Program-made: the position numbers and the translations under genes
Source: SZUA-430 sp041477875
Lineage (GTDB): Bacteria; Pseudomonadota; Alphaproteobacteria; Micropepsales; Micropepsaceae
Reading direction: 5' to 3'
DNA length: 33,176 nt
Assembly (NCBI GenBank): GCA_041477875.1
Contig: JBGOVA010000020.1
Location: 1-33,176, forward strand
Part shown: positions 14,798-23,050 of the stretch, in pieces
Layout of the letters: each line of letters opens with the position of its first letter
Numbering within the stretch: the first letter of the stretch is position 1
The notes under the pieces: generated by a model
Database searches by the model: none
Told to the model about the DNA's origin: nothing
The model's input: the letters and a program-made list of their open reading frames with translations, nothing else

Positions 14798-15906
14798 CGC
14801 ACGGCGACGACGCCGAGGCGTATTTCGACCCGCTGGGTGAAGCCTCAGCGCTGATCGCTGCGGGGCGCGCGATGGATGTCGTCGCGCGATGCGAGGCGCT
14901 GATCGCGCGCGGGCGTGGCGGCATCCTCACGCGGGTGGCACTTGGCCGCGCGCTGATCGCCGCCGGGCGCGCCGGCGACGCGATCGACACCTTACGGGAA
15001 GCAAGCCTGCTTTCGCCCAACACAGCGGAGGTCGTTCTTGCCTTCGGCGAGGCGCTGGCTGCCGCCGGTGCATTGCCGACGGCCATCGCGGAATTCCAGC
15101 GCGCGGCGCGGTTGGTGCCGAACGACGGGCGGCCGCATTGGCAGATCGCGCGCTTGTGGCTTGACGCGGGCGAGCCCGACAAGGCCGAAGCTTCCGCCGA
15201 TGTGGCGCAACAGCTGGGCGGCGCGGACGACGGGGCGATATCGAAACTGCGCCTCGACGCGCAGAACATGCGCGAGGCGCCGCGGGCGGACGCCGGCTAT
15301 GTGCGGCACTTGTTCGACCAGTTCGCGGCGGACTACGACGTGCGCATGCGCGGGCGGCTCGGCTATGCGGCGCCCGGAATCTTGCGCGATCTGGCGGGCC
15401 TGCTGCTCGGCCCCAAAGTCACGGAGCTCGACGTGCTCGATCTCGGTTGCGGTACGGGCCTCGGCGGGGTTGCGCTCAAGCCGATTGCGAAGCGCCTCAT
15501 CGGCATCGATCTGTCGCCGCGTATGCTCGAGAAGGCGCGCGCGTTGAAAATCTACGATGCACTGGTCGAGGGCGATGTCGAGCGTCTGCCGCCTGGCATC
15601 GAAGGGCCGTTCGATATCGTCATCGCGGCGGATGTTCTGGTCTATCTCGGCGACCTTGACGGCGTGTTCGCTGCGGCGCGTGAGCGGCTGAAAAATGGTG
15701 GCTTATGGCTGTTCACGACAGAACGCGGCGAAACGCATGATTTCGAGCGCGGCGCGAAACGGCGCTATCGTCACAGCGCCGACTATCTGCGCCGCCTTGC
15801 CGAGGCGCATCACTTCGACGTCGCGAGCCTCATCGAATGCGTCACGCGTTATGAGGCCGGTGAGGCGGTCCCAAGTTGGGCGGCGGCATTCCGCAAGGCG
15901 GCGTGA
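14794..15906 (+). CDS. TPR-containing class I SAM-dependent methyltransferase
   Basis: 370 aa if started at the TTG at 14794, which overlaps the MaoC stop as TTGA; the frame is open far upstream, but only as a shadow of the MaoC gene, and the next in-frame ATG is about 25 codons further in. Residues about 15-145 are three to four TPR-like helical pairs (ALGRALIAAGRAGDAIDTLR, LPTAIAEFQRAARLVPNDGR). The methyltransferase domain follows with motif I VLDLGCGTGLGG (214-225), then IGIDLSPRMLEKAR and FDIVIAADVLVYL. This matches the predicted TPR-methyltransferase group COG4976. The acceptor is unknown; TPRs suggest a protein partner. Coupling to the MaoC gene is clear from the overlap. Confidence 0.86.
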   Translation: MTHGDDAEAYFDPLGEASALIAAGRAMDVVARCEALIARGRGGILTRVALGRALIAAGRAGDAIDTLREASLLSPNTAEVVLAFGEALAAAGALPTAIAEFQRAARLVPNDGRPHWQIARLWLDAGEPDKAEASADVAQQLGGADDGAISKLRLDAQNMREAPRADAGYVRHLFDQFAADYDVRMRGRLGYAAPGILRDLAGLLLGPKVTELDVLDLGCGTGLGGVALKPIAKRLIGIDLSPRMLEKARALKIYDALVEGDVERLPPGIEGPFDIVIAADVLVYLGDLDGVFAAARERLKNGGLWLFTTERGETHDFERGAKRRYRHSADYLRRLAEAHHFDVASLIECVTRYEAGEAVPSWAAAFRKAA

Positions 15907-15928
15907 AAGATCAATCCAGGAGGGTCAC

Positions 15929-16201
15929 GTGCAATTCATGGTGGTCGAGGAATTTCGCGATCAGGACGCCAAGGCGATCTACCGGCGCCTGCGCGAGAAG
16001 GGGCGGATGATGCCCGAAGGACTGCGCTTCGTCTCAAGTCACGTCGCGGCCGATCTCAGCCGCTGCTTCCAACTCATGGAATGCGACGACGTGGTGCTGC
16101 TGCAGAAATGGGTGTCGGAGTGGTCCGACCTGATGGCCTTCGAGATCATTCCCGTGGTTCCGGGCAAGGAGACCGCGGCCGCGCTCGACGCCCAGTTGTA
16201 G
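15929..16201 (+). CDS. DUF3303-family small protein
   Basis: 90 aa, started at the GTG at 15929, which has GGAGGG 5 nt upstream; the internal ATG four codons in lacks that spacing. It reads MQFMVVEEFRDQDAKAIYRR, then EGLRFVSSHVAADLSRCFQL and WSDLMAFEIIPV. This pattern (MVxExF...AxYRR...PEGLxFVSS...WxDLxxFExxPV) is what I know as DUF3303, a small ferredoxin-like/ABM-like fold of unknown role common in alphaproteobacteria. It follows the methyltransferase gene by 22 bp and is probably in the same transcript. Confidence 0.88.
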   Translation: MQFMVVEEFRDQDAKAIYRRLREKGRMMPEGLRFVSSHVAADLSRCFQLMECDDVVLLQKWVSEWSDLMAFEIIPVVPGKETAAALDAQL

Positions 16202-16403
16202 GCGTCCCCCGTTGTTAACGAGCCGCCGGCCGGAAACCATGGCCGATTCCGCGTGGATTTGTGGCAAACAAGTCGGCTATAGAGCGAGCAGCACTTACGC
16301 CTCACGCATTCATCTGCCGTTCAACATGAATTTGGTGGCATGAAGCCTGCGCGTGGCGATGCGTGCGAAAACCGGGATGCACAACGAGTTTGGGGTTCAA
16401 GTC

Positions 16404-16793
16404 ATGCGAGTCGTTCTGTTTGCTGCGCTTTCTCTTGTTTTCGCCACCGGCTCGTTCGCCGCGGAACCCAAGAAGCCCAAGCCCGTCGATATCAAGAAAG
16501 AAATCCTGGAGAACTGCGGCGGCATTCCCTTTGGGCCCACGATCGTCATGGATGCAAAGACCGCAACCAAGGAAGAGATGGAAAACGCGAAGGCCGACGT
16601 TCAAACGTTCATAGGTCAAGTCGATTCGTATCAGGTGTGCATGGGAAAGCTCGCGAACACGCTGGGCGTGCGGCTGAGCGACAACGACAAGCGCACGATG
16701 GCGGCCGCCATCGACCGCAGCCAGCAGGAAAAAGAGGCGCTGGGCAACGACTACAACAAGCTGGTCGATCAATATAATAAACTGCACAAATAG
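16404..16793 (+). CDS. Small secreted protein, unknown function
   Basis: 129 aa from ATG 16404, chosen because it starts directly at the signal peptide (MRVVLFAALSLVFATGSFAA, cleavage about residue 20); the frame is open to 16353 but adds 17 non-signal residues. The mature protein begins with a Lys/Pro-rich stretch (EPKKPKPVDIKKE), has two cysteines (ENCGGIPFG, YQVCMGK) that could form a disulphide, and ends in a helical, coiled-coil-like region (QEKEALGNDYNKLVDQYNKL). I know no family name. It stands alone between the DUF3303 gene and the VWA lipoprotein gene. Confidence 0.72.
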   Translation: MRVVLFAALSLVFATGSFAAEPKKPKPVDIKKEILENCGGIPFGPTIVMDAKTATKEEMENAKADVQTFIGQVDSYQVCMGKLANTLGVRLSDNDKRTMAAAIDRSQQEKEALGNDYNKLVDQYNKLHK

Positions 16794-16921
16794 GCGGGGC
16801 TGCGGCGGAACGCCGCCCGTATAGACGCCTCCGCCGCAACTTTGCCATGAACGCGCCGCGCGTGCGGCGCAATTGACGACGACCTTCTCCCCGCGCTCGA
16901 CCAGCGAGGGAGATGAGACTC

Positions 16922-18688
16922 GTGACACACGCAGACCCCCATTCGTTTCCGATATTCCGACAGAGACTTACCACGTCCGCCGCCATCGCAGCTCTGCTGC
17001 TCGGCGCGCTCGTGCTCGTGGGCTGCGACCAGAAGCCGGCCGAACAGCAGCGCAGCGCCGGCGATCGCAAGGCCGGCCGCACGACCACGGCCACCGAAGA
17101 GAAAGAGAAAGACCTTCTGGCGGGCGAAGCACCGGCCGACGCAACCGCGGCGCCGCGAACTTCAATGGACGGCTCTACGGGCTATGCCTATGCGCCGCCG
17201 CCTCCCATGCCGATGCAGCCGATGCCGGAGGTACGCGACAAGTTCCCGAACGCAAAGCCCAATCCGGTGAAGCTGGTGAAGGACGAGCCGGTGTCGACGT
17301 TCTCTGCCGATGTCGACACGGCGTCATATGCGGTCGTGCGCAAGTTCTTGAACGACGGCGCGTTGCCGCCCGCCGATGCCGTGCGCATCGAGGAGATGGT
17401 CAATTACTTCGACTATACCTATGCGCTGCCCGACAACCGCGCGCAACCGTTCCGCCCGACGGTGCAGGTCTATCAAACGCCGTGGAATCCCGACACGCAG
17501 ATCGTCCATATCGGGATCAAAGGCTTCGACATCCAGCGTAACGAGCGCCCGGCGGCGAACCTCGTCTTCCTGCTCGACGTATCGGGATCGATGGACGAGC
17601 CGAACAAGCTGCCGTTGGTCAAGAAGGCCATGCATATGCTGGTCAACGAGCTGACCGATAAGGACCGCGTGTCGATCGTCGTCTATGCGGGCGATGCGGG
17701 CACGGTGCTCGAGCCGACGTCGGGCGCGGACAAGGGCAAGATCTTGTCGGCCATCGATACGCTGACGCCTGGCGGATCGACCGCGGGCGCGGAGGGCATC
17801 CGCCAAGCCTATCAATTGGCGCGCGCGGGCTTCATCAAAAACGGCGTCAACCGCGTGATCCTGGCGACGGACGGCGATTTCAACGTCGGCATCACCGATC
17901 CGAACCAGCTTGAGAACTTCGTGACGCGCGAGCGGGAGTCGGGCGTAACGCTGACGTGCCTCGGGTTCGGCACCGGCAACTACAACGACGCTTTGATGCA
18001 AAAGCTGGCGCAGAAGGGCAACGGCAACGCCGCGTTCATCGACACGATCAACGAAGCGCGCAAGGTGCTGGTCGAACAGATCGGCGGCACCTTGTTCACG
18101 ATCGCCAAGGACGTGAAGTTCCAGATCGAGTTCAATCCGATGCGGGTGAGCGAGTATCGCCTGATCGGGTATGAAACGCGCCTCCTCAACCGGGAAGACT
18201 TCAACAACGACAAGGTCGACGCGGGCGACATCGGCGCGGGGCACACGGTCACGGCGCTCTATGAGATCGTGCCGGTCGGGTCGAACGGGCATCTGATGGA
18301 TCCGCTGCGCTATCGTGCGTCGACGCCGGTGGCGCCGACGTCGAATACCGGCGAGATCGCGTTCCTGCGCATGCGCTACAAGCTACCGAACGAGGACCAA
18401 AGCCGGCTGATCGAGCGCCCCGTGACCGATCGCGACACGCTCGACGACGTCAGGCGGGCGCCGGACGACCTGCGCTTTGCCGCCGCGGTCGCAGGCTTCG
18501 GCCAGCTGCTGCGCAACGATCCCTACATGAAGAACTTCGGCTATCGCGAGGTTGCCGATCTGGCGAACGGCGCCAAGGGCGCGGATCCCTTCGGCTATCG
18601 CGCGGAGTTCGTGCAGATGGTGCGACTGGCGCAGGCGTTGCCGGCGCTGCCCGCGCTCGATCAAGGGGGCCAGGGCGGACCGCAGTAG
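16922..18688 (+). CDS. VWA-domain lipoprotein (YfbK-like)
   Basis: 588 aa from GTG 16922, which has GGGAG at 9 nt; the ATG at 16913 would place that site directly against the start codon. A lipoprotein signal peptide ends in LVLVGC, with the lipid-carrying Cys at about residue 35. A low-complexity linker (Thr/Glu/Lys, then YAPPPPMPMQPMP) follows. Next comes the N-terminal VWA-associated domain (FSADVDTASYAVVRKFLNDG), then the VWA domain with the MIDAS motif DVSGSMDE and ATDGDFNVG, and a C-terminal DUF3520-like region ending near FGYRAEFVQMVRLAQ. Such proteins bind ligands through a metal at the cell surface or in the periplasm. The exact role is unknown. It is convergent with the autotransporter gene. 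Confidence 0.9.
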   Translation: MTHADPHSFPIFRQRLTTSAAIAALLLGALVLVGCDQKPAEQQRSAGDRKAGRTTTATEEKEKDLLAGEAPADATAAPRTSMDGSTGYAYAPPPPMPMQPMPEVRDKFPNAKPNPVKLVKDEPVSTFSADVDTASYAVVRKFLNDGALPPADAVRIEEMVNYFDYTYALPDNRAQPFRPTVQVYQTPWNPDTQIVHIGIKGFDIQRNERPAANLVFLLDVSGSMDEPNKLPLVKKAMHMLVNELTDKDRVSIVVYAGDAGTVLEPTSGADKGKILSAIDTLTPGGSTAGAEGIRQAYQLARAGFIKNGVNRVILATDGDFNVGITDPNQLENFVTRERESGVTLTCLGFGTGNYNDALMQKLAQKGNGNAAFIDTINEARKVLVEQIGGTLFTIAKDVKFQIEFNPMRVSEYRLIGYETRLLNREDFNNDKVDAGDIGAGHTVTALYEIVPVGSNGHLMDPLRYRASTPVAPTSNTGEIAFLRMRYKLPNEDQSRLIERPVTDRDTLDDVRRAPDDLRFAAAVAGFGQLLRNDPYMKNFGYREVADLANGAKGADPFGYRAEFVQMVRLAQALPALPALDQGGQGGPQ

Positions 18689-18703
18689 TTGTTGATCGGC
18701 GCC

Positions 18704-18734
18704 AAACAAAAAGGGCGGCCCAGCGGCCGCCCTT
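18704..18734 (-). terminator. Terminator between the convergent VWA and autotransporter genes
   Basis: Bases 18711-18720 and 18725-18734 form a perfect 10-bp GC-rich stem with a CAGC loop. On the minus strand it is followed by TTTTTGTTTGGCG-type sequence (complement of 18701-18712), giving a full terminator for the autotransporter gene, 24 bp after its stop. The stem may also stop plus-strand transcripts, with a weaker T run. Confidence 0.88.
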
Positions 18735-18757
18735 CGGCTTGCAAGATGTTCCCCGGA

Positions 18758-21700
18758 TTACCAGGTCACGCGTACGCCACCGGAGGCGTTCGTCGCAGAA
18801 GCATCGGCGTTGTACTGGCCGTTCATGTCGAAGAAGACTTCGACGTTGCGGGTCACGCCGGCGGTCAGACCAGTCGAGACGATCAAGCTGTCCGCCTGAA
18901 TCTCGGACGAGACGATCGTGAATGGAACGAGCGCATCGTCGATGAACATCGCCGAGAAGCTCTGACGACTGTCGTCGAACTCATGCCGCCAGCCGAGCTT
19001 GATGTCGGGCACGACCCGGGTCTTGCCCATCGTCCATACACCCGCGGCGCGCAGCGCCAGGGTCGACGCCAGGCTGTCGGAATCGGCGCCCGCCACGATG
19101 AGGGCGTAGCCCGGGCCGGATTCAGTGAAGCCGTCGGCGTTCGCACCGGTGTAAGCCAAGGCCACGGACGGCTGCATGTTGACGCGGCCCAGGCGCCAGA
19201 TCGTGCCGAGTTCGCCTTTGACCGACCAGGCGGACGCATTGTAGCCGGCGGTTGCGATCGTCGAACCCGCCGCGGCGCCGAGATCGATCATGCGCAGCGT
19301 CGACACGTCGTGGGAGGCATAGCTCGCTTGACCGTCGAGGTAGAGGCGGCCGAGGCCGTAAGAACCGTAGGCGCCGACCTGCCAGCTGTCGAGTTCCGCA
19401 TTGTCCGGTGCGGTGTCGAAGTCGACATCGGTTTGCGTGTAGGCGGCCGCGCCGCCGATCGTGGCGTTGCTGTTGAGCGCATAGTCGACGCCGCCGACGA
19501 GGCCGTTCGATTTCTGATCGTAGCCGCTCGCTTCGGGATCGGCGTCGACGTTGACCCAATCGCCCAAGCCGCGCAACCAAACGCTGACGCCGCTCGGTCC
19601 ACGGGTCAGGCCTTGGCTACCCGTGCCGCCACTGCCCATTGCGTCGGACGCCGAGACGCCGATTGCCTGCGCGTAGCGCTGGGGCCCGAGCGCGCTCATG
19701 CGCGTGTCGTCTTCGCTGACCAAAATGCCGTCGAGACGTTCCTCGACCATGGTGGTGAAGTTGTTGCCTACGCTGACCGTGGCCTGCTGCACCTGCGCGA
19801 ACTGCGAGCCGGAGAGTTCGTTGAGCAACCCCTGCGCCTCGGCCGTCGTGCTCGCGCCAAACAGGTCGGAGAACATGTCGGTCAAGTCCGGGGACAAGCC
19901 GCCGGCGAGGTAGATCGTCTCGAGCGCACCAGCGACGGAGGCTTGGTTCTGCGTGCTGACGATGAGCGCACTGTTGAGCGCGAGGCGTTGGATTTGGATG
20001 TCGACGTCGTTCGCGTTGTAGATGACCGTGCCGGTGAAGAACGGCGACGACGTGACGAGAATGTCGCCGACGTTCGTGAACGTGCCCGACACCGCGCCGG
20101 TCAGCACGTTGTCATATGTGAGCGTCGCCGTGGTCGGGAGCGCGGCCGCGGCGAACGTCACAGGGTCGAGGAAGGCCGCGATCGTGCCGTCGAGCGTAAC
20201 TGTGCTTGCGGCGATTTGGCCATGCGTCCCCGTCGCCGTGGTTAGGAAGTATTCGAGCGTCCCACCCGTGGTGCCGGAGAAGCCATTGGTCAGCGTGATG
20301 AGCGTATTATCGTCGAGATATGCGCGGCCGGCATCGTTGAAGGACATATGATCTGCGGTGACGTTGGCTCCGGTGCCGTCCACGCCGCGTGTGTCGGTGC
20401 CGATCAAGAACGTCCCGGTGCCATCGATGTCAAAGTGATAGATACCCGTCGCGGTGCCGCTGGAATAGGCAAACGTCCCGGAACCGTTCTGGCTGAAGTC
20501 GTCGAACCCGTCCGCGAGGATATCACCGTCCACCACGCCGCCCTGACCCAGGAAGATGTCGTCTTGGCCGTTGAGCAGGTTCAGGGCCGTGGGGCCTTGG
20601 ATCGTGCCGGCCGTTTGGGTAATCGTAAGCGGCGCAGTCGTCGCGCCCGAGATGTCGATGGCGACATTGCCGCCGAGGATGTCGCCTGAGTTCTCGACGC
20701 CGCCCGTGACGACACTGTTGCCGGTGATCAGCAACGCCGTCGCGCCGGAAATCGTTCCGGAATTGCTGAAGATGCCGCCGATCGTGCTGGCGCTGTTGAT
20801 ATTGACGCCGACGCCGGTACCGGACGTGGCGCCGGTGATCGTGTCGTTGTTCACGAAATCGTTGGTGATCGTAGAGCCGGCGATGTTCACGCCGTCGTCT
20901 TCGGCCGCGATCGTGCCGTCGTTCGTGAAGGAGTTGACGGTCGAAGCGCCGGAGATCGTCACGGCATGAGCGCTGGGGCCGAAGCCGGTGGTTTGCATCG
21001 TTCCCGAGTTGCTGATGTCGCCGATCGTCGAGCCGACTATGCGTAAGGCGTTGCTCCCGCCTTGGATGATGCCGGCGTTGCTGAGATCTCCTACGACGGT
21101 CACCGTATTCAGGAAGATGCCCGCGGTTCCACCGGTGATGGTGCCGTCTGCGTTGTTGTTGATGTCGCCGGTGAAGATCACCAGCCCCATGTTGAGGCCA
21201 TAGGTGGCGCCGGTTACCGATCCGTTGTTCTCGAAGTCACCGGTGAAATTTGCCAACCCAACCGAGACGGCCGTGCCGTTGTTCGAGACGATCGTTCCGT
21301 CGTTCAGCAGGCCGCCGTTGAAAGTGGCAAGAAAGATCCCGACGGCGGTGCTGGAGGCTTGGATCGTGCCCGTGCTGGTGTTGTTGATGCCACCGTTGAA
21401 CGTCGTGCTCCCAATGATGATCGCCTGCCCACTTGTTCCGGTCGCGGAGACCAGGCCGGAATTCGTGATGCCGTTTTGAAACGTGCCGCCTGTTATGCTG
21501 ATGGCGACGCCGTTCGAGACGTCGGCGAGGACGCTGCCCTGGTTGTCGATGCCTTGCGCGAGCGTTCCACCCGTCATTGAGATCGCAACGCCGCTGGCGG
21601 TCGTCGCGCTGATAGTCCCGCCCGCCCGGTTCAGTATCTGGCCGGCGACCGTTGCGCCGCTGAGGGTAATGCCGAAGTCGCTGCCGCTGATTGCACCCGA

Positions 21701-22723
21701 GTTGTCGATATCTCCGATCAAGGTCCCGCTGGTCAGGTTGATGCCCGCCGCCGTCGTGCCGGCGCCGGCGCTGATGACGCCGCCCGCACGGTTGATGATC
21801 GAACCGGTCACGGTGCTGCCGTTCAACAGGATGCCGTTGGCGACGCCGCCTGCGCCGGCTGAAATAGTGCCGCTATTGTCGACGTTTCCGGCGAGCGTGC
21901 CGCCGGAGAGCAGGAGGCCGACCGCGGTGAACAACGCGCTCCCGCTAATTGTTGCTCCGGTGCGGTTGATGATCGATCCGTTGACGATTCCATTCGACAG
22001 CACGATGCCGCTTCCGAACCCGAATGCACCGCCCTGGATCGTGCCGCTGTTGTCCACGTCGCCGAGAAGGGCCGCCATTCCCAAGCGCAGACCCGTCGCT
22101 GCCGTGAGGCCGCCCGCCGAAATTGTGCCCGTTGCGGAATTCGTGATGCCGCTGGTCAAAACAACCGTATTTGAAAGGCTAATGCCGGCCGCAATCGAGT
22201 TGCCCCCTGAAATCGTGCCGTCGTTCGTGATGCCGTCAACGACCGAGGCGCCGGAGATCGTGATGCCGTTGCCGGAGGAACCGGAGATCAATGCGCCGAC
22301 GCCGTTGCTGATGCCTCCGCTCAAGAACGAGTTGTCGATAAAGAGGCCATCGCCAAGCGCGTCGATCGTGCCCGTGTTGTTCACGACGCCGTCGATCAGA
22401 CTGAAGTTCGTGATGTCGACGCCCGTGCCGGTGATTGTGCCGCTGTTGAACACGTTGCCCAACAAATGCGAGGCGCTGATCGAAAGGTAGGACGTCAACG
22501 TGCCGCTGTTCGTGACGCTGTTTCCACTGCCGTCGGCGGTCACGACGGCGTTGGTGTTGATGTCGATGAAATCGTCGCTGACCGCGTTCGTGACCGGCGG
22601 GTTCGGGTTGCCGGCGGAGGTTATCGTTTGCCCCGCAAGCGAAGGATCGGCGCATCCCAGGGCGGCAAGGACGGCGAGCGTCGAGACGCCGGCCAACAGC
22701 TTCTGTGAACGGAGGCGGATCAT
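18758..22723 (-). CDS. Autotransporter with repeat passenger and C-terminal beta-barrel
   Basis: 1321 aa, type Va secretion. GGGGAG lies 9 nt before the ATG. A signal peptide is at about 1-31 (hydrophobic core LLAGVSTLAVLAALG, ending PSLAGQ). The passenger (about 32-750) is built of around two dozen imperfect repeats centred on N-x-G-T-I-x-G (NSGTITGTG, NDGTISGG, NSGTISAG, NNGSVTGA, NAGIIQGG), mostly 20-35 residues apart, as expected of a right-handed beta-helix. A linker with longer beta-rich sequence follows. The barrel (about 1047-1321) starts SVWLRGLGDWVN and ends GGVRVTW with the C-terminal aromatic residue needed for outer-membrane insertion. No protease or lipase active site is visible, so an adhesin or biofilm role is likely. 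It is divergent from the TPR-sulfotransferase gene. Confidence 0.92.
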   Translation of the reverse strand: MIRLRSQKLLAGVSTLAVLAALGCADPSLAGQTITSAGNPNPPVTNAVSDDFIDINTNAVVTADGSGNSVTNSGTLTSYLSISASHLLGNVFNSGTITGTGVDITNFSLIDGVVNNTGTIDALGDGLFIDNSFLSGGISNGVGALISGSSGNGITISGASVVDGITNDGTISGGNSIAAGISLSNTVVLTSGITNSATGTISAGGLTAATGLRLGMAALLGDVDNSGTIQGGAFGFGSGIVLSNGIVNGSIINRTGATISGSALFTAVGLLLSGGTLAGNVDNSGTISAGAGGVANGILLNGSTVTGSIINRAGGVISAGAGTTAAGINLTSGTLIGDIDNSGAISGSDFGITLSGATVAGQILNRAGGTISATTASGVAISMTGGTLAQGIDNQGSVLADVSNGVAISITGGTFQNGITNSGLVSATGTSGQAIIIGSTTFNGGINNTSTGTIQASSTAVGIFLATFNGGLLNDGTIVSNNGTAVSVGLANFTGDFENNGSVTGATYGLNMGLVIFTGDINNNADGTITGGTAGIFLNTVTVVGDLSNAGIIQGGSNALRIVGSTIGDISNSGTMQTTGFGPSAHAVTISGASTVNSFTNDGTIAAEDDGVNIAGSTITNDFVNNDTITGATSGTGVGVNINSASTIGGIFSNSGTISGATALLITGNSVVTGGVENSGDILGGNVAIDISGATTAPLTITQTAGTIQGPTALNLLNGQDDIFLGQGGVVDGDILADGFDDFSQNGSGTFAYSSGTATGIYHFDIDGTGTFLIGTDTRGVDGTGANVTADHMSFNDAGRAYLDDNTLITLTNGFSGTTGGTLEYFLTTATGTHGQIAASTVTLDGTIAAFLDPVTFAAAALPTTATLTYDNVLTGAVSGTFTNVGDILVTSSPFFTGTVIYNANDVDIQIQRLALNSALIVSTQNQASVAGALETIYLAGGLSPDLTDMFSDLFGASTTAEAQGLLNELSGSQFAQVQQATVSVGNNFTTMVEERLDGILVSEDDTRMSALGPQRYAQAIGVSASDAMGSGGTGSQGLTRGPSGVSVWLRGLGDWVNVDADPEASGYDQKSNGLVGGVDYALNSNATIGGAAAYTQTDVDFDTAPDNAELDSWQVGAYGSYGLGRLYLDGQASYASHDVSTLRMIDLGAAAGSTIATAGYNASAWSVKGELGTIWRLGRVNMQPSVALAYTGANADGFTESGPGYALIVAGADSDSLASTLALRAAGVWTMGKTRVVPDIKLGWRHEFDDSRQSFSAMFIDDALVPFTIVSSEIQADSLIVSTGLTAGVTRNVEVFFDMNGQYNADASATNASGGVRVTW

Positions 22724-23050
22724 GAGCGGTTGCTCCCCAGCTTGGATCGGTCACGTGGTTGGCGATCGATTGCCGGGCCCCCGCCAGGGCTGACGCAGCC
22801 CGCGGGGTCCCCCCGAATCCATCGAATCAACCCTCAGAATCCGGGATACGTGGCGCTACCGAACACGTCCATCAGTAGAGTGCGAAGTTAACGATTACAC
22901 CCATCTGTAGTGGCACTTCTACATCAGGTGGTTAACGGACTTGATGTTCCTAAACAGAGCGGGAAGGTCTGTTGATTGTAGTTCGGGAGCCTTGGTGTAC
23001 GGTCTGTAGCGTAAAATAGCGTCTTTTACCCATTGTTAAGGATTCGCGCT
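22724..23050. promoter_or_regulatory. Divergent control region between autotransporter and TPR-sulfotransferase genes
   Basis: 327 bp that must hold promoters for both flanking genes. Visible elements are a GC-rich hairpin near 22770-22815 inside the autotransporter leader, two GTTAAC palindromes (near 22887 and 22932) bracketing an imperfect inverted repeat (CTGTAG...CTACATCAG), and GTAAAA-7nt-TTTTAC at 23011-23029 just upstream of the sulfotransferase start. The central part is AT-richer than the genes. The ribosome-binding site AAGGA lies about 9 nt before ATG 23051. Confidence 0.5.

Noticed and set aside
16803..16850. Possible terminator after the small secreted protein (TGCGGCGG pairing with CCGCCGCA)
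   Set aside because: The loop is long and only three Ts follow; too weak to list.
18689..20245. 518-residue plus-strand frame over the autotransporter barrel
   Set aside because: It reads as Arg/Val-rich shadow sequence; the minus frame has a signal peptide, repeats, barrel and terminal aromatic residue.
21483..22490. Pro/Ile/Val-rich plus-strand frame over the autotransporter repeats
   Set aside because: Its repeats are the antisense of the NxGTIxG units, so it is a by-product of the repeat DNA.
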